Assembly: GCA_965240325.2 (NCBI GenBank)
Contig: OZ251248.1
Location: 806,001-870,000, forward strand
DNA length: 64,000 nt
From: Rebecca billardiae RCC1528
Lineage: Eukaryota; Haptophyta
Direction: 5' to 3'
A model generated the notes under the pieces. It ran no database searches, was not told where the DNA came from, and saw only the letters and a list, made by a program, of their open reading frames with translations. Positions 11,986-25,100 of the stretch are shown here, piece after piece. Within the stretch, counting starts at the first letter, position 1. Each line of letters begins with the position of its first letter. Position numbers and translations under genes: made by a program.

Positions 11986-13100
11986 GCGCGGCCGGAGCGG
12001 TCCGTGGCGCGAGCACGCGAGGCGTGCGCGCGGCCGGAGCGGTTGGGGGCGCGAACGCGCGAGGCCGGAAGCGCGCAGTGCGCCAGCGGCGAGTGCGGTG
12101 GGCAGCGGTGGCTGCTGCCGCGCCGCAGCGCCGCACCGCTCCACTCCGGCCCGGGCGGGCCGACCTGGCCGCAGTCCTGCCGCAGGCCGGGACCTGGCGG
12201 TTCGCCGTCGCAGCGGCCGTGGTCGGGCTGGGTCCGTGGTCACCACCGCCAGGCGCCCCCGGCCCAGACGGCGGCAGGCCGGACTCCACGACGAGGTCGA
12301 GGTGCTGACGACGACGATGCCGGATGCGGCGGGCCGCAGCGGCACCGCGTCCGCGGCCCCGCCGGAAGGGCTGGCAGGAGGTCTGCTACGAAGACAGCAG
12401 CTGGCGTCACCCCTACTCCTTGGCCAATATGCCGTCGTCAGTTGTATATCACCATATACCCGTCGTCGTCGACACTCGTCGTAGTATTCTGTCCGCCGTG
12501 TCCGTCCGTGCCCCACTCGGGGACTCCCTCCCGCCAGAGGCAGAGCGCTCTTCAAGAGACTGGTCGGAAAGCCGTTAGCCGATCATCGGCATCGCAGACC
12601 TAGGCTTGTCGTTACAGTACTACGCTTTGGCCATCCGAAAGCTCTGCAGAGGTTCGTCGCCTCCAACAGACGACAGCGACTCGAGCGCGAACAAGATTGA
12701 TATGAAGAACTGCACACATTGGTAGGGTCTTAAACAAACGACATATCGTTTCCCGTTATGTATCGTTTCCCGTTGCAAGTGCGATAGTAATTTAGCCTTT
12801 TCGCGAGTTTTCGGCGACGTCGTCATAAACCCGAGCACCTGCCGCACGCATCCAGCGATTCCGACGCCCCAAATCTACATCGGCGGTCCAATAATAGCCA
12901 TGCTGGCTGACGAAGTCCGTTGTGCCCGGGAATGTGCCACGACTCAGAGTTGCACAGCGCGACGCGACGAAGAGCAGATCGCATCCATGGGCGGTGGCCC
13001 GCATACGATGCGAGGCCGTGAGCACGCTGGAATACCCACGCGCGTGAGCGCGGCTGGACGTCTCGTCCGGCCGGAGCGCGTGAGCCACGCCGCCGCGCCC
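11986..13100. other. Intergenic region upstream of the giant receptor gene
   Basis: The region is GC-rich to about 12400, then markedly AT-richer (12420-12900). A short direct repeat of TATCGTTTCCCGTT sits at about 12745-12775. An in-frame ATG exists at 12900, but the following residues are not protein-like and the secretion signal starts only at 13101, so 12900-13100 is treated as 5' leader. No RNA gene was recognised. Confidence 0.5.
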
Positions 13101-16100
13101 ATGCCCGCGCGTGGCCGACTTCCCGGGGGCTGCCGCGCGTTGCGCGCCGGCCGCCCGCGCCTCCGCCCGCCCAGCGCGTGGGCGGTTTCCGCCCTCGCCG
13201 CGCTGCTGCTCGCGATGGGTGCGCCGGGAGCTGCTGGCGTGTTACCGATTTTCCCGCCGAGCCCGCCGCCGTCTCCGCCGCCGCCGGCTCCGCCACCGAG
13301 CCCTCCGCCGCCGAGCCCGCCGCCGAGCCCGCCTCCGTCGCCTCCACCGAGCCCACCGCCGAGCCCGCCGCCCAGCCCGCCGCCGAGCCCGCCGCCGGCG
13401 CCCCCTCCGAGCCCGCCGCCTTACCCGCCACCCTCGCCTCCGCCTTACTCGCCGCCCTCGCCTCCACCTCGCCCGCCGCCGAGCCCACCGCCGAGCCCGC
13501 CGCCAGGCCCGCCGCCGAGCCCGCCGCCGCCACTGCCGCCGCCGAGCCCTCCTCCCAGCCCGCCACCGGGCCCGCCGCCGCCATCGCCGCCGCCGAGTCC
13601 GCCGCCTTCCCCACCGCCCAGCCCGCCACCCGGCCCGCCCCCGAGCCCGCCGCCTCCATCGCCGCCGCCCAGCCCGCCGCCGCCAACGCCGCCACCGAGC
13701 CCACCGCCAACACCGCCGCCGTCGCCGCCCCCAACGCCGCCACCGAGCCCACCGCCAACACCGCCGCCGTCGCCGCCCCCACCGCGCCCGCCGCCCACTC
13801 CGCCGCCGAGCCCGCCGCCGCGCCCGCCGCCCATCCCGCCACCGTCGCCGCCGCCGCCGTCGCCGCCGCCGAGCCCTCCGCCGCCGAGCCCGCCGCCAAG
13901 CCCGCCGCCGAGCCCGCCACCGTCGCCGCCGCCGCCGAGCCCGCCGCCCAGCCCGCCGCCCAGCCCGCCGCCCAGCCCGCCGCCCAGCCCGCCGCCGTCG
14001 CCGCCGCCGCCGTCACCGCCGCCGAGCCCTCCGCCGCCGAGCCCGCCGCCGAGCCCACCGCCGAGCCCGCCGCCGTCGCCGCCGCCGCCGAGCCCGCCGC
14101 CCTCACCGCCGCCGGCGCCGCCGCCGAGCCCACCGCCCGTGCCACCCTCGCCGCCGCCGAGCCCGCCGCCGCCGAGCCCGCCGCCGTCGCCGCCGCCGAG
14201 CCCGCCTCCGTCGCCGCCGCCGAGCCCGCCGCCGTCGCCGCCGTCGTCGCCGCCGCCCAGCCCGCCGCCCGCGCCCACCATCCGCGCGAACGACGCGTAC
14301 AAGGCCTGCCTCGCCGCGCCCGCCAACTGCACGGCGATCCAGTTCGGAGACGCCGGCCTCACCCGTACGATCCCCACGGAGCTCGGCACGCTCACAAACC
14401 TCGCGCTGCTCGAGCTGTTCGGGAACGACCTCACCGGCACGCTGCCGACGGAGCTGGGCGCGCTGGGCACCTCGCTCAGCGAGGTCAGGCTGTACGCCAA
14501 CTCGCTCTCCGGCACGATCCCCACGGAGCTCGGCGCGCTCTCGCGCACCCTGGTGCATCTGTCTATCTCTGAGAACTCGTGGACGGGCTCGGTGCCGTCG
14601 GAGGTCGGCCTTCTGAGCTCGCTCACCGCCCTCGGCTGCCGCAAGTGCAAGTCGCTCGGCCAGAGCGCCACGCTGCCCTCCGAGCTCGGCGCCCTCACCG
14701 CGCTCGAGATCCTGCTGCTGCAGGGCGCGAGCGTCCGTGGGACGATTCCGCAGGCGCTGGGCGGGCTCACGGCGCTCCAGACGCTCGAGCTGCGCTGGTC
14801 GGAAATGTCCGGGACGTTTCCGAGCGAGCTGGGCGGGATGACCGCGCTCACGCTGCTGCAGATGCGAGACCTCTCGCTCACGGGCACGCTGCCCAGCCAG
14901 ATCGGCGCGCTCACGGCGCTCACCGGGCTCGAGCTGGACAAGAACCGTCTGACTGGCGCGCTCCCGCCGACGCTGAGCCAGCTCACTCGCCTGGAGTACG
15001 CCGACTTGGACGATGGCAATAGCCTGGGCGGCGGCCTTCCGGCGGACATTGGCGCGCTCACCGCGCTCACCGCGCTGTGGCTGCACGCGAACTCGCTCAC
15101 CGCCGCGCTGCCCGCGTCGCTCGGCGGCTGCACGGCGCTCGTCGAGCTCGAGCTGCACGCCAACTCCATTGGCGGCACGCTCCCGCCCGAGATTGGCGGT
15201 CTGAGCGCGCTGAGCAGCCTGCGGCTCGACGACAACTCGCTCCGCGGGCCGCTGCCCGCGAGCCTGGGCTCGCTGACGGCGCTGACCGAGCTGCAGCTGA
15301 GTCCGAACAGCGCGCTGAGCAGCAGCCTGCCCACCGAGCTGGGCGCGCTCACGCGGCTGGAGCGGCTTGAGGCGTATCTCACCGCGCTCAACGGCACACT
15401 GCCGACCGAGCTCGGCCGCTGCACCGCGCTCAGCTACGTGTACGTTCGCGGAAACTCCCTCTCGGGGCCGGTGCCGTCCGAGCTGGGCGCGCTCACACGC
15501 GCCAAGGTGCTGTGGCTGGGGACGCACACGCCCGGGCTGAGCGGCCAGCTGCCCTCGCAGCTCGGGGCGCTCACCGCACTGACTGAGCTCGAGATCCACC
15601 AGAACGCGCTCGCCGGCACGATCCCGGCCGCGCTCGCGGCGCTGACGAAGCTGAAACGGCTGTACCTCTACGAGAATGTTCTCAGCGGCTCCGTCCCCGC
15701 GGCGGCGCTGGGCGCGTGGAGCAAGCTGACCTCGCTCGAGCTGAACGACAACCGGCTGAGCGGCACGCTCCCGACGGCGGTGGGCGCGCTGACAGACTTG
15801 CTGCGCTGGCACCTAACGGCCAACTCGGTCGGCGGCTCGCTGCCGACAGAGCTTGGCCTCGCCACCGACCTGACCGCCCTGCTCTTCGGCTCGAACCGGT
15901 TCGCATCCGCCGTCCCCGCCGAGCTGCTCGCGGGCGTCACCGGCCTCCGCGCGCTCGACCTCGCGCACAACCGGCTGACGGGCGCGCTCCCGACGAGCTT
16001 GGGCAGCGTCGACTACGTGGTGTCGCTCGACGTGTCTCACAACTCCCTGAGTGGCTTCCTGCCGACCGCTTGGCCGTGGGCGGACATGGACTCGCTGGTG

Positions 16101-19100
16101 AGCGCGTCGTTCGCGAATAACACGCGGCTGGAGGGCACGCTGCCGGCAGAGCTGGGCTCGGCGGCGGCGCTCACGAGCTTCGACCTGTCGGCGACGGAGG
16201 TGTGCGGGCCTGGAGCCGAGAGCGTGGCCGCTGTGACGCCGAGTCCGCTGCCGTCGTGCTCGCCGCCGTCCGCGCCGCCGCCCAGCCCGCCGCCCAACCC
16301 GCCCTCGCCGCCGCCGAGCCCGCCGCCGCCCACGCCGCCGCCGAGCCCGCCGCCGAGCCCACCGCCCTCGCCGCCACCCAGCCCGCCGCCGAGCCCGCCC
16401 AGCCCGCCGCCCAGCCCGCCGCCCAGCCCGCCGCCGGGCCCACCGCCCAGCCCTCCGCCGCCGACGCCGCCACCGAGCCCGCCGCCGAGCCCGCCGCCCA
16501 GCCCGCCGCCGAGCCCGCCGCCCAGCCCGCCGCCCAGCCCGCCGCCGTCACCGCCGCCCAGCCCGCCGCCCAGCCCGCCGCCGCCGTTGCCACCGCCGAG
16601 CCCGCCGCCGAGCCCGCCGCCGTCGCCGCCCCCGAGCCCGCCGCCGCCCACACCGCCGCCCAGCCCGCCACCCAGCCCACCGCCCGCCCCGCCGCCGAGC
16701 CCGCCGCCGAGCCCGCCGCCGAGCCCGCCGCCACGCTCGCCGCCGAGCCCGCCGCCCAGCCCGCCGCCCAGCCCGCCGCCGGGTCCGCCGCCCTCGCCGC
16801 CGCCCAGCCCGCCGCCCTCGCCGCCACCGCCCTCGCCGCCGCCCTCACCGCCGCCGAGCCCGCCGCCGAGCCCGCCGCCGAGCCCGCCGCCGAGCCCGCC
16901 GCCGAGCCCGCCGCCGCGCCCGCCACCCAGCCCGCCGCCCAGCCCGCCGCCGAGCCCGCCGCCGTCACCGCCGCCGAGCCCGCCGCCGAGCCCGCCGCCG
17001 CCGAGCCCGCCGCCAAGCCCACCGCCGTCGCCGCCACCGTTGCCCTCGCCGCCGAGCCCGCCGCCCAGCCCGCCGCCATCGCCGCCACCGTCACCGCCGC
17101 CGAGCCCGCCGCCGCCGAGCCCGCCGCCGAGCCCGCCGCCCAGCCCGCCGCCCAGCCCGCCGCCGAGCCCGCCGCCGTCACCGCCGCCCAGCCCACCGCC
17201 CAGCCCGCCGCCACCGAGCCCGCCGCCGAGCCCACCGCCGAGCCCACCGCCGTCGCCGCCGCCCAGCCCGCCGCCGCCCAGCCCGCCGCCCAGCCCGCCG
17301 CCCAGCCCACCGCCATCGCCGCCGCCGAGCCCGCCGCCGAGCCCGCCGCCGAGCCCACCGCCATCGCCGCCCCCGAGCCCGCCGCCAGGCCCACCGCCGT
17401 CCCCGCCGCCGAGCCCGCCGCCGAGCCCGCCACCAAGCCCACCGCCGTCGCCGCCGCCGCTGCCCTCGCCGCCCAGCCCGCCGCCCAGCCCGCCGCCCTC
17501 GCCGCCGCCGTCACCGCCGCCGAGCCCGCCGCCGCCGAGCCCGCCGCCTTCACCGCCGCCGAGCCCGCCGCCATCGCCGCCCCCAAGCCCGCCACCGAGT
17601 CCGCCGCCCTCTCCACCGCCGCCGAGCCCGCCGCCGAGCCCGCCGCCGAGCCCGCCACCAAGCCCGCCGCCGTCACCGCCGCCAGCACCGCCGCCGAGAC
17701 CGCCGCCGAGTCCGCCACCATCCCCGCCGCCCACGCCGCCGCCCTCACCGCCACCGAGCCCGCCTCCGCCGAGCCCGCCGCCGAGCCCACCGCCCAGCCC
17801 GCCGCCGAGTCCGCCGCCGAGCCCACCTCCGCCGAGCCCGCCGCCGAGCCCGCCGCCCAGCCCGCCGCCCAGCCCGCCGCCGAGCCCGCCGCCCAGCCCG
17901 CCACCGCCGAGCCCGCCGCCGTCGCCGCCGCCTGGCCCGCCCCCAAGCCCGCCGCCGAGCCCGCCACCACCTAGCCCGCCGCCATCGCCACCGCCGAGCC
18001 CACCGCCATCGCCGCCGCCGAGCCCGCCGCCGAGCCCGCCGCCGAGCCCACCGCCGAGCCCGCCGCCGTCGCCGCCACCACCGAGCCCGCCGCCCAGCCC
18101 GCCACCGTCGCCGCCTCCCAGCCCGCCGCCGAGCCCACCGCCGAGCCCGCCGCCGTCCCCGCCTCCCAGCCCGCCGCCGAGTCCACCCCCGAGTCCGCCG
18201 CCGTCGCCGCCGCCGAGCCCGCCGCCGCCGTCGCCCCCGCCGAGCCCGCCGCCGAGACCGCCGCCGAGACCGCCGCCGAGCCCGCCACCGCCGTCTCCGC
18301 CGCCGAGCCCACCACCGTCTCCGCCACCCAGCCCTCCGCCGAGCCCACCGCCACCATCGCCACCGCCGAGCCCGCCACCCAGCCCGCCGCCGAGCCCACC
18401 CCCGTCACCACCGCCGACCCCGCCCCCTAGTCCGCCGCCGTCACCTCCGCCAAGCCCACCGCCGCCGTCGCCGCCGCCGAGCCCGCCGCCGAGCCCGCCG
18501 CCGAGCCCACCGCCGAGCCCGCCACCGCCGTCTCCGCCGCCGAGCCCACCGCCGAGCCCGCCGCCGAGCCCGCCGCCGAGCCCGCCGCCGAGCCCGCCGC
18601 CTAGCCCACCGCCGAGCCCGCCGCCGAGCCCACCGCCGAGCCCGCCGCCGAGCCCGCCGCCGAGCCCGCCGCCGAGCCCGCCGCCGAGCCCACCGCCGCC
18701 GAGCCCGCCACCGAGCCCGCCGCCATCCCCGCCGCCATCGCCGCCGCCCAGCCCACCGCCGCCGAGCCCACCACCTTCGCCGCCACCGAGCCCGCCGCCG
18801 AGCCCGCCGCCGTCCCCACCGCCGTCCCCGCCGCCCAGCCCGCCGCCAAGCCCGCCGCCGAGTCCGCCGCCTCCGTCGCCGCCGCCGAGCCCGCCGCCGA
18901 ACCCGCCGCCGAGCCCGCCACCGAGCCCGCCGCCGCCGAGCCCACCACCTTCGCCACCGCCGAGCCCGCCGCCGAGCCCGCCGCCTTCCCCACCGCCGTC
19001 CCCTCCACCGAGCCCGCCCCCGAGCCCGCCGCCGAGCCCGCCGCCGCCGAGCCCGCCGCCCAGCCCGCCGCCCTCGCCACCACCATCGCCGCCCCCGAGC

Positions 19101-22100
19101 CCGCCGCCACCCACGTCGCCGCCGAGCCCGCCGCCGTCGCCGCCGCCCAGTCCGCCGCCGTCACCGCCGCCGCCCAGCCCGCCGCCCAGCCCGCCGCCCC
19201 GCCCACCGCCCAGCCCGCCGCCGAGCCCGCCACCTAGCCCGCCGCCGAGCCCGCCACCGTCGCCGCCGCCAAGCCCGCCGCCGCCGAGCCCACCTCCAAG
19301 CCCACCGCCGTCGCCGCCGCCGAGCCCGCCGCCGTCTCCACCGCCTCCGAGCCCGCCTCCGAGCCCGCCGCCGAGCCCGCCGCCGTCACCGCCCCCGAGC
19401 CCGCCACCGCCAAGCCCGCCGCCGAGCCCGCCGCCGTCGCCGCCGCCCAGCCCGCCGCCGTCGCCACCGCCGCCGAGCCCGCCGCCATCGCCGCCGCCGA
19501 GCCCGCCGCCAAGCCCGCCGCCGTCGCCACCGCCGCCGTCGCCACCACCTTCGCCGCCGCCGAGCCCGCCGCCAAGTCCACCTCCGAGCCCGCCGCCCTC
19601 CCCGCCTCCGTCGCCGCCTCCCTCGCCCCCGCCATCGCCCCCGCCGAGCCCTCCGCCGAGCCCGCCTCCAAGTCCTCCGCCCCCATCGCCGCCGCCGAGC
19701 CCGCCGCCGAGCCCGCCGCCGAGCCCGCCGCCAAGCCCACCGCCGCCGTCGCCACCGCCGAGCCCGCCGCCCTCCCCGCCGCCCTCCCCTCCACCCAGCC
19801 CGCCTCCGCCCTCCCCGCCGCCGAGCCCACCGCCGAGCCCACCACCCAGCCCACCGCCGAGCCCGCCGCCGAGTCCGCCACCGTCGCCCCCGCCGAGCCC
19901 GCCGCCGAGCCCGCCGCCGAGCGCGCCGCCGTCACCCCCACCGAGCCCGCCGCCAAGCCCACCGCCGAGCCCGCCACCACCATCGCCGCCGCCGAGCCCG
20001 CCGCCGTCGCCGCCGCCGAGCCCGCCGCCGAGCCCGCCGCCACCGAGCCCGCCGCCGAGCCCGCCACCGAGCCCGCCGCCGAGCCCTCCGCCGAGCCCGC
20101 CGCCAAGCCCGCCGCCGCCGGCGCCGCCACCGAGCCCGCCGCCATCCCCGCCACCCTCGCCACCACCGAGCCCGCCTCCGCCCTCCCCGCCGCCGTCGCC
20201 ACCGCCGAGCCCGCCGCCGAGCCCGCCGCCAAGCCCGCCGCCGAGCCCGCCGCCGGCGCCTCCACCGAGCCCGCCGCCGAGCCCACCGCCGAGCCCGCCG
20301 CCGGCGCCTCCACCGAGCCCGCCGCCGAGCCCGCCGCCGGCGCCGCCACCGAGCCCACCGCCGAGCCCGCCGCCAAGCCCGCCGCCGAGCCCGCCACCAC
20401 CATCGCCGCCACCGAGTCCGCCGCCGTCGCCGCCGCCGAGCCCGCCGCCCAGCCCGCCGCCGCCGAGCCCGCCGCCGAGCCCGCCGCCGAGCCCACCGCC
20501 AAGCCCGCCGCCGAGCCCACCGCCCAGCCCGCCGCCACCCGCGCCGCCGCCCAGCCCGCCACCGAGCCCGCCACCGAGCCCACCGCCTTCGCCACCGCCG
20601 CCGAGCCCCCCACCCTCGCCACCACCAAGCCCCCCGCCGAGCCCCCCGCCGAGCCCCCCGCCACCGTCGCCGCCGCCCTCACCGCCGCCGTCGCCGCCAC
20701 CGAGCCCACCACCCAGTCCACCGCCCCCGAGCCCACCGCCGTCTCCGCCGCCCTCCCCGCCACCGAGCCCGCCGCCTTCACCGCCGCCGAGCCCGCCGCC
20801 ATCGCCGCCGCCGAGCCCGCCCCCTTCCCCGCCGCCGAGCCCGCCGCCATCGCCGCCGCCGAGCCCGCCGCCGAGCCCGCCGCCACCGAGCCCGCCACCG
20901 TCGCCGCCGCCGTCGCCGCCGCCGTCGCCGCCGCCGAGCCCGCCGCCCCCGAGCTCGCCACCGTCGCCACCACCTTCGCCGCCGCCGAGCCCGCCGCCGA
21001 GCCCGCCGCCGCCGAGCCCGCCGCCGAGCCCGCCTCCGAGCCCGCCACCAAGCCCACCGCCGTCGCCGCCACCGCGTCCGCCGCCGAGCCCGCCACCAAG
21101 CCCTCCCCCGTCGCCGCCGCCGTCGCCACCGCCGTCGCCGCCGCCGAGCCCGCCGCCCCCGAGCCCGCCACCGTCGCCACCACCGTCGCCGCCGCCCAGC
21201 CCGCCGCCGAGCCCTCCACCGCCATTGCCGCCACCCAGCCCGCCGCCAACTCCCCCGCCCTCCCCGCCGCCTAGCCCTCCGCCCCCGAGCCCGCCGCCCA
21301 GCCCACCGCCGTCGCCGCCGCCGAGCCCGCCGCCGAGCCCGCCGCCGCCGAGCCCGCCGCCGAGCCCGCCGCCGTCACCGCCGCCGAGCCCACCGCCATC
21401 GCCACCGCCGCCGTCGCCACCGCCGTCGCCACCGCCGTCGCCGCCGCCATCGCCGCCACCGAGCCCGCCGCCGCCCGCGCCGCCGCCGGCGCCGCCGCCA
21501 TCACCGCCGCCGACCCCGCCCCCGAGCCCGCCGCCGCCTTCGCCGCCGCCCAGCCCGCCGCCGTTGCCGCCACCCAGCCCGCCGCCCAGCCCACCACCGC
21601 CGAGCCCGCCGCCCAGCCCGCCGCCCAGCCCACCGCCCAGCCCGCCGCCGAGCCCACCGCCGCCGAGCCCGCCGCCGAGCCCGCCACCGTCACCGCCACC
21701 GAGCCCGCCGCCCTCGCCGCCGCCGCCGAGCCCGCCACCCTCGCCGCCGCCGTCGCCGCCGCCGAGCCCGCCGCCGAGCCCGCCGCCGCCGAGCCCGCCG
21801 CCGAGCCCGCCACCATCGCCGCCGCCGAGCCCGCCACCGTCGCCGCCGCCGCCGAGCCCGCCACCGTCGCCACCGCCCACGCCGCCGCCGAGCCCGCCGC
21901 CCAGCCCGCCTCCGCCGTCGCCGCCCCCGTCACCGCCGCCCTCGCCACCACCATCGCCGCCCCCGAGCCCGCCGCCACCCACGTCGCCGCCGAGCCCGCC
22001 GCCGTCGCCGCCGCCCAGTCCGCCGCCGTCGCCGCCGCCGCCGAGCCCGCCGCCATCGCCACCGCCCAGCCCGCCGCCATCCCCACCGCCGAGCCCGCCC

Positions 22101-25100
22101 CCGCCGTCGCCGCCGCCGTCGCCGCCGCCATCGCCACCGCCGAGCCCACCGCCGAGCCCACCGCCGCCGTCGCCTCCGCCGAGCCCGCCGCCCGGCCCGC
22201 CGCCGAGCCCGCCGCCCTCGCCTCCGCCCTCGCCGCCGCCGAGCCCACCGCCGAGACCGCCGCCGTCGCCGCCACCTTCGCCGCCGCCGAGCCCGCCTCC
22301 AATCCCACCGCCGAGCCCGCCGCCACCGTCGCCGCCGCCCAGCCCACCGCCCAGCCCGCCGCCCTCGCCGCCGCCGAGCCCGCCCCCACCCTCGCCACCG
22401 CCGAGCCCGCCGCCGAGCCCGCCGCCGAGCCCGCCGCCCTCGCCGCCGCCCGTCCCGCCGCCGAGCCCACCGCCATCGCCGCCGCCACCGTCGCCGCCGC
22501 CGAGCCCGCCGCCGAGCCCGCCGCCGTCGCCGCCGCCCAGCCCGCCGCCCCCGCTGCGGCCGCCGAGCCCGCCGCCGAGTCCGCCGCCCTCGCCGCCGCC
22601 GAGCCCGCCGCCACCGAGCCCTCCGCCGCGCACGCCGCCCGCGCCACCGCCGAGCCCGCCGCCGAGCCCTCCGCCGCCGAGCCCGCCGCCGTCACCACCG
22701 CCGAGCCCGCCGCCCTTCCCGCCACCGAGCCCGCCGCCTCCGAGCCCGCCGCCGAGCCCGCCGCCGAGCCCACCGCCGCTGCCGCCGCCGAGCCCGCCGC
22801 CGCCCTCGCCGCCGCCCTCGCCGCCACCCTCGCCGCCGCCCTCGCCGCCGCCGCTACCGCCGCCCAGCCCGCCGCCGCCCTCGCCACCGCCCTCGCCGCC
22901 GCCGAGCCCACCGCCGAGCCCACCGCCGAGCCCGTTGCCGCCACGGCTGCCGCCCAGCCCGCCGCCCACGCCGCCGCCGAGCCCGCCGCCGCCCAGCCCG
23001 CCGCCCCGCCCGCCGCCCAGCCCGCCGCCGCTGCCACCGCCCTCGCCGCCGCCGCCGCGCCCGCCGCCCTCTCCGCCGCCGCCGCTGCAGCCGCCATCGC
23101 CGCCGCCGTCGCCGCCGCCGCCGCCGCCGTTGCCGCCGCCGAGCCCGCCCCTCGCGCCGTCGCCGCCGCCGAGCCCGCCGCCGTCGCCGCCGCCGAGTAG
23201 GCCTCCGCCGCCACCACCGCCATCGCCTCCTCCGAGCCCGCCGCCGAGCCCGCCGCCGCCGAGCCCGCCGCCGAGCCCGCCGCCGCCCTCGCCGCCGCCC
23301 TCGCCGCCGCCCTCGCCGCCGCCCTCGCCGCCGCCGGGGTCAGAGAGCTACCTGGCCCTCACGGTCGACGCCTCCGTCGAGGATCTCAGCGCGCCCTCTG
23401 CTCAGCAGCAGCTCGCCGCCGCCGTCGCCGAGGAGGCGGACGTGCCAACGGGCTGGGTCCGGGTGCACTCGGTCGCGCCCGCCTCTGCGCGCGTCGTGCT
23501 CGCGTACTTCACGCCGAGCGCCGGTGGCGGCGCGGACGACGTGCTCAGCCGTCTTCAGGCGAGGAGTCTCGAGCAGCTCTCGGCGCGGCTCTCCCTGAGC
23601 GTCCTCGCGCCGCCGGTGCCGGTGGTGCAGGGCTGCACGGAGCCGAGCGCGCGCAACTACGACTCGGCGGCGGAGGTGGACGATGGTGGGTGCGTGGCGT
23701 ACTCGCCGCCGCCGGGCGCTCCACCGGCGTCGCCGCCGAGCCCGCCGCCCTCGCCGCCGCCGAGCTCGCCACCAGCGCCGCCGCCCGCACCGCCGCCGCC
23801 GCCGCCCTCGCCGCCGCCGAGCTCGCCACCAGCGCCGCCGCCCGCACCGCCGCCGCCGCCGTCCTCGCCGCCGCCGCCGCCGCGCACGGCGCCGCACGCG
23901 CCCCCATCGCCGCCGTCGCCGCCGCCGTCCGCGCCGCCGTCCGCGCCGCCGCTGCCGCCGTCGCCGCCGCCGCACGCGCCGCCGCGCGCACCGCCGTCGC
24001 CTCCGCCCAGCCCGCCGCCCAGCCCGCCGCCGCGCGCGCCGCCGTCGCCTCCGCCGAGCCCGCCGCCCAGCCCGCCGCCGCGCGCGCCGCCGTCGCCGCC
24101 ACCGTCGCCGCCGCCGAGCCCGCCGCCCGCGCCACCGCCGAGCCCACCGCCGCCCTCGCCGCCACCGTCGCCACCGCCGAGCCCGCCGCCGCCCTCGCCA
24201 CCGCCCTCGCCGCCGCCGAGCCCGCCCTCCCCGCCGCCGCCGCCGCGCACGGAGCCGTTCCCGCCGCCGAGCCCGCCGAGCCCGCCGCCCGCGCCGCCGC
24301 CCGCGCCGCCGCCGAGCCCGCCGCCTAGCCCGCCGCCTGCGGCGCCGCCCGCGCCGCCGCCCAGCCCGCCGCCCTCGCCGCCGCCCTCGCCGCCGCCCTC
24401 GCCGCCGCCCTCGCCGCCGCCCTCGCCGCCGCCGCGCCCGCCGCCGCCCACGCCGCCGCCCAGCCCGCCGCCGCCGCCGCCGCCCGCGATCCGCGTGACC
24501 ATCCTCTCCGCGCAGCCAACTGGTGCCCCGGACGGCGCGCGCGGCGTGAGCGTCGAGCTGGCCGGGGCGGGCTTCAGCGCGCTGCAGCAGGACGACGGTG
24601 ACGAGGCGGGCGGCGGCGAGTCGGCCCAGTGCGCGTTCACGCCCGCGCCAGGCGGCGTGCTGAATGCCTCGGCGCCGCCGATCCTCTCTCGCGCGCGCGT
24701 GCTGGACGACGCGCGCGTGCTCTGTGACGCGCCCGCCGCGGGCTCGCGCGGCACGTACTCCCTCGGCCTCGCCCTCGACGGCGTCGGCGTCTCGGGCGAC
24801 GCGGACGTGGGGGGGCTCTTCGCGCCGGTGCGCTTTGACGTGTACTCCATCGACGACGGCGTGGTCGTGCGCGAACTCCGGCCGCCAGGCGGGCCCGCGC
24901 TTGGCGGTACGGCGGTCACGCTTGTGGGCTCGGGCTTTGCCGACTACGGCCCCGGGCAGCTGTGCTGCGTGCTCGGCGGCGCGGGGCGGAACTGCACCGC
25001 GCCGGCGAGCCTGCTGCCGCCGGACGCGGCGGACGGCTCGAGCCGCGCTGTGTGCGTGCTGCCGATCCTTGCCGTCGCCGACGGCGGCGCGCCCGCGCCG

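Noticed and set aside
12900-13100. N-terminal extension of the giant receptor from the ATG at 12900
   Set aside because: The 67 extra residues are not hydrophobic and would bury the signal peptide that begins at 13101.
16037-22969. Minus-strand 2,310-codon frame of Gly-rich sequence
   Set aside because: It is the complement of the SPPP stalk: CCN-rich codons read as GGN on the other strand, with no start context or domain. The plus-strand frame has a signal peptide, LRRs and GPS.
13253-24486. Periodic repeats considered as a CRISPR-like array
   Set aside because: The repeats are in-frame coding SPPP units without unique spacers, in a eukaryotic gene.
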